Below, piece after piece: positions 62,112 to 64,000 of a DNA stretch of 64,000 nt; positions within the stretch are counted from its first letter, which is position 1, and every line of letters starts with the position of its first letter. Both the position numbers and the translations under genes were made by a program. The DNA comes from Locusta migratoria (lineage: Eukaryota; Arthropoda; Insecta; Orthoptera; Acrididae): contig CM048744.1 in NCBI GenBank assembly GCA_026315105.1, forward strand, positions 903,259,094-903,323,093, given 5' to 3'. The notes beneath the pieces were generated by a model that was given only the letters and a program-made list of their open reading frames with translations, searched no databases and was not told the origin of the DNA.

Positions 62112-62860
62112 CATCATCAGTAGTCTGATTATGGCATTCAGCGTTCAGGCTCGAGCATAATCCCCCTAATAAAATCCCACCATTATCCTCTATTCAGCAG
62201 TAACATTGATGCCTCCTATGATTTTAAGCCTGTGACTTAAAAATCATTCTTGCCCGAATCTACGTACTTTCTCCTTTATTGACCTCGACTTCTATTCCCA
62301 TTTACTGTTGAACTCATGAGTCTCTTAGCTGATGTTGCTTCTCCCATGCGTGTAACAAGACCCCACCATCTGAGCCTGTTCGCTCTAAATTCTTCATCTG
62401 TGGTGTTAATTCCCAGTTTTTTTGCAACCTGTTAGTAGCTGTAATTATCCTTGCTACTTTCATATCTTTAACCTCCACTTTAATAATAAAGTAACCGATA
62501 TCCAGCGTGCTTCAACTACTATACAACAAAGTCGTCGAAACACAAAACGGTGCACTGCTAACGTTATCTTGGTACTGACTTCCTTCTTGCAGAAAAGTGT
62601 AGATAGTAACTGATCACTACACCTTGATTTCAGTTCTTTCACAATATTGCCATCCTGCGAGAAAATACATCCTAAGTACTTGAGACATCCCCCTATTCTA
62701 ACGTTTCTTCTCCTCCTTAGAACGCAATCTGCTTAATCTCTTTCCCACAGAAATTACATTCGTTTTGGAGAAGAAGATTTCCATACCATAACCCTCACAC
62801 CTGTGCTCTAGCTCTGAAATATTAGCTTTAAACCTTGAAAGAATACAGTCTGTCATCTTC
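62112..62860 (-). pseudogene. RTE-2 LINE 3'-half remnant
   Basis: Collinear antisense with 31785-32590: 'CATCATCAGTAGTCTGATTA' (3' end), 'CTCATGAGTCTCTTAGC', 'TCTCCCATGCGTGTAACA', 'AGAAAATACATCC' and 'ATCTCTTTCCCACAGA'. Roughly one base in five differs. The RT thumb and C-terminal tail are recognisable only by alignment to the other copy. Confidence 0.75.
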
Positions 62861-64000
62861 AAAATATTTTTTGTAAAATTGTAATTTATGTGATGTTGCT
62901 AGATTAGCATTTTATTAAAACTAGAACACCACTCTTTGAAAGGCATGAGGAATAGCACTTTTATTTCATGTTTTAAAATATTAGTTGCTGAAACCTTAGT
63001 TAATATTTCCAGGATTTTGTTATTTTGACAATTTATTATTGTGGTTATGAATGTGGCAATAAGTACGACTTCTACGCTACGCCGCTGTCCCTGTGAGAAT
63101 GTGTATTTGTTTTACTTTCAAGTTGATGTGCAAGAATATAATGGCTGCCTGAATGTGGGTAGTGATATCTCGCATTGCATGGTTCTCTCTAGCTCACAAT
63201 CAATAGTTAGTCGTTACCAACTCCTGCTACTGATGCGACCAAAGAGGTTTCTACACCCTTTGGTACCAAGCTAGTCGACGAGCCTTCTCCAGGGCGAGTT
63301 TCACGATCTTCTGTCCCACCACCACTGGGTTTCCCAGTTTCCGGCAGCTTTCCCGCCTCGTGGCCACTCGGGCTTTCACTTTGTGCTGGTAAGGTAAGAT
63401 TGGTTCAGCTCATGTGCCCATGGAGATGGTACCTATTCGTTGTCTAGATTCATTTTTTGGAACATTCCTTCCGATCGTGCGTGGAAATGTGTTCTAGTTT
63501 TTCAATACAGTGATTTCCAACAGATAAACGTGGTGTATGTGTCACTAGTTGTAGTTTGGTAATGGCCTGGTATATTCAAACCTTTTGTGATTATGTGGCG
63601 GTGTACAAACTCTGTGTAAATTCTTTCTAGCGTTGTGGGGCCCGGTTTCTAACACACGATATGTTCATTTTTGTACAGTTCATGTAAAATTTTTCTTTTC
63701 ATTTCCTTCTGTGAGTGATATGTGTTCCAAACATAAGTTAAACCCCTGAATGACCAACAAAATGGATTCTAAGATAAAAATGTGATTCACTCACGAATTA
63801 ATTCTTTATAAATGGAGTTTATTACTGTTATTAGACAAGAAACGCGGAGGTGGTCCTACTTTATACAGCGGCAAATAACTAAATATTTCCCAAACTATTG
63901 TTCATGAAAAGCACAATATGTATCACACGCACTCGAGTGTAAAAGTTCCAAATTATCACTCATAAGTTAGAGTAGTCCATCGAACTTTGCAGTTCCACGT
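62861..64000. other. Unrecognised DNA at the window end
   Basis: AT-rich with a GC-richer patch at 63230-63420 ('CGAGCCTTCTCCAGGGCGAG', 'CTTTCCCGCCTCGTGGCC'). No ORF above 77 codons and no repeat ends. Confidence 0.35.

Noticed and set aside
1..64000. CRISPR array, bacterial operon or prophage
   Set aside because: No regularly spaced direct repeats, no bacterial gene organisation; content is eukaryotic TEs throughout.

Overview
The window is eukaryotic, gene-poor repeat DNA from an arthropod, most likely an insect with a large genome. The mix of short tRNA-headed SINEs (heads near 'CCGCGGTGGCCGAG'), RTE and CR1/Jockey LINEs, Penelope-like, mariner/Tc1, hAT and Ty3/gypsy elements suggests an orthopteran such as a locust or grasshopper. 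That placement is inference. I see no convincing host gene, rRNA, functional tRNA gene or CRISPR array. Almost everything recognisable is a transposable element (TE), usually broken, and often nested inside another TE.

Layout. 1-2965: a LINE fragment (SGNH-type ORF1 and endonuclease) split by a SINE, a foldback element and a second SINE. 3685-5245: a TTAA-flanked DNA transposon with an internally deleted transposase. 5255-6750: an antisense RTE LINE (family 1). 6960-8825: CR1-like pieces, one carrying an insertion with a near-canonical hammerhead ribozyme motif (7719-7763). 8956-10356: a DNA transposon with a pogo-like transposase C-terminus and eight copies of an 11-bp motif. 10357-13000: mostly unrecognised. 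13000-15064: a second RTE-1 copy.

15065-25195 is one LINE copy (same family as at 1-2965) interrupted by a small foldback, then by a 7.3-kb Penelope-like element (PLE; 16255-23585, minus strand) with almost intact RT and GIY-YIG regions, then by another foldback. The PLE has two direct pseudo-LTRs and a third, inverted copy forming a 1.46-kb hairpin. The PLE pseudo-LTRs and three of the small foldbacks all carry hammerhead-like motifs, which is the most interesting recurring signal here.

25196-30900: SINEs, Tc1 and mariner relics, another hammerhead-bearing foldback, and an unrecognised GC-rich ORF. 30902-57258: a region bounded by two copies of a ~550-bp TG...CA repeat that look like LTRs of an old minus-strand retrotransposon. 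Gag and protease remnants lie next to the right copy (54779-56207) and RNase H end plus integrase remnants near 38340-39629. Inside lie an RTE family-2 LINE (31785-34745), a complete but inactivated Ty3/gypsy element (39630-48929; itself hit by a CR1 in the left LTR and a retro-fragment plus Tc1 in the right LTR), hAT relics and the best-preserved RTE-1 copy (51647-53321, open for 550 codons).

57259-64000: CR1, RTE-1 and RTE-2 remnants, SINEs, a 510-bp foldback, and unrecognised AT-rich DNA.

Family assignments rest on motif recognition by eye. Element boundaries are supported where target-site duplications (TSDs) or terminal inverted repeats (TIRs) can be read directly.
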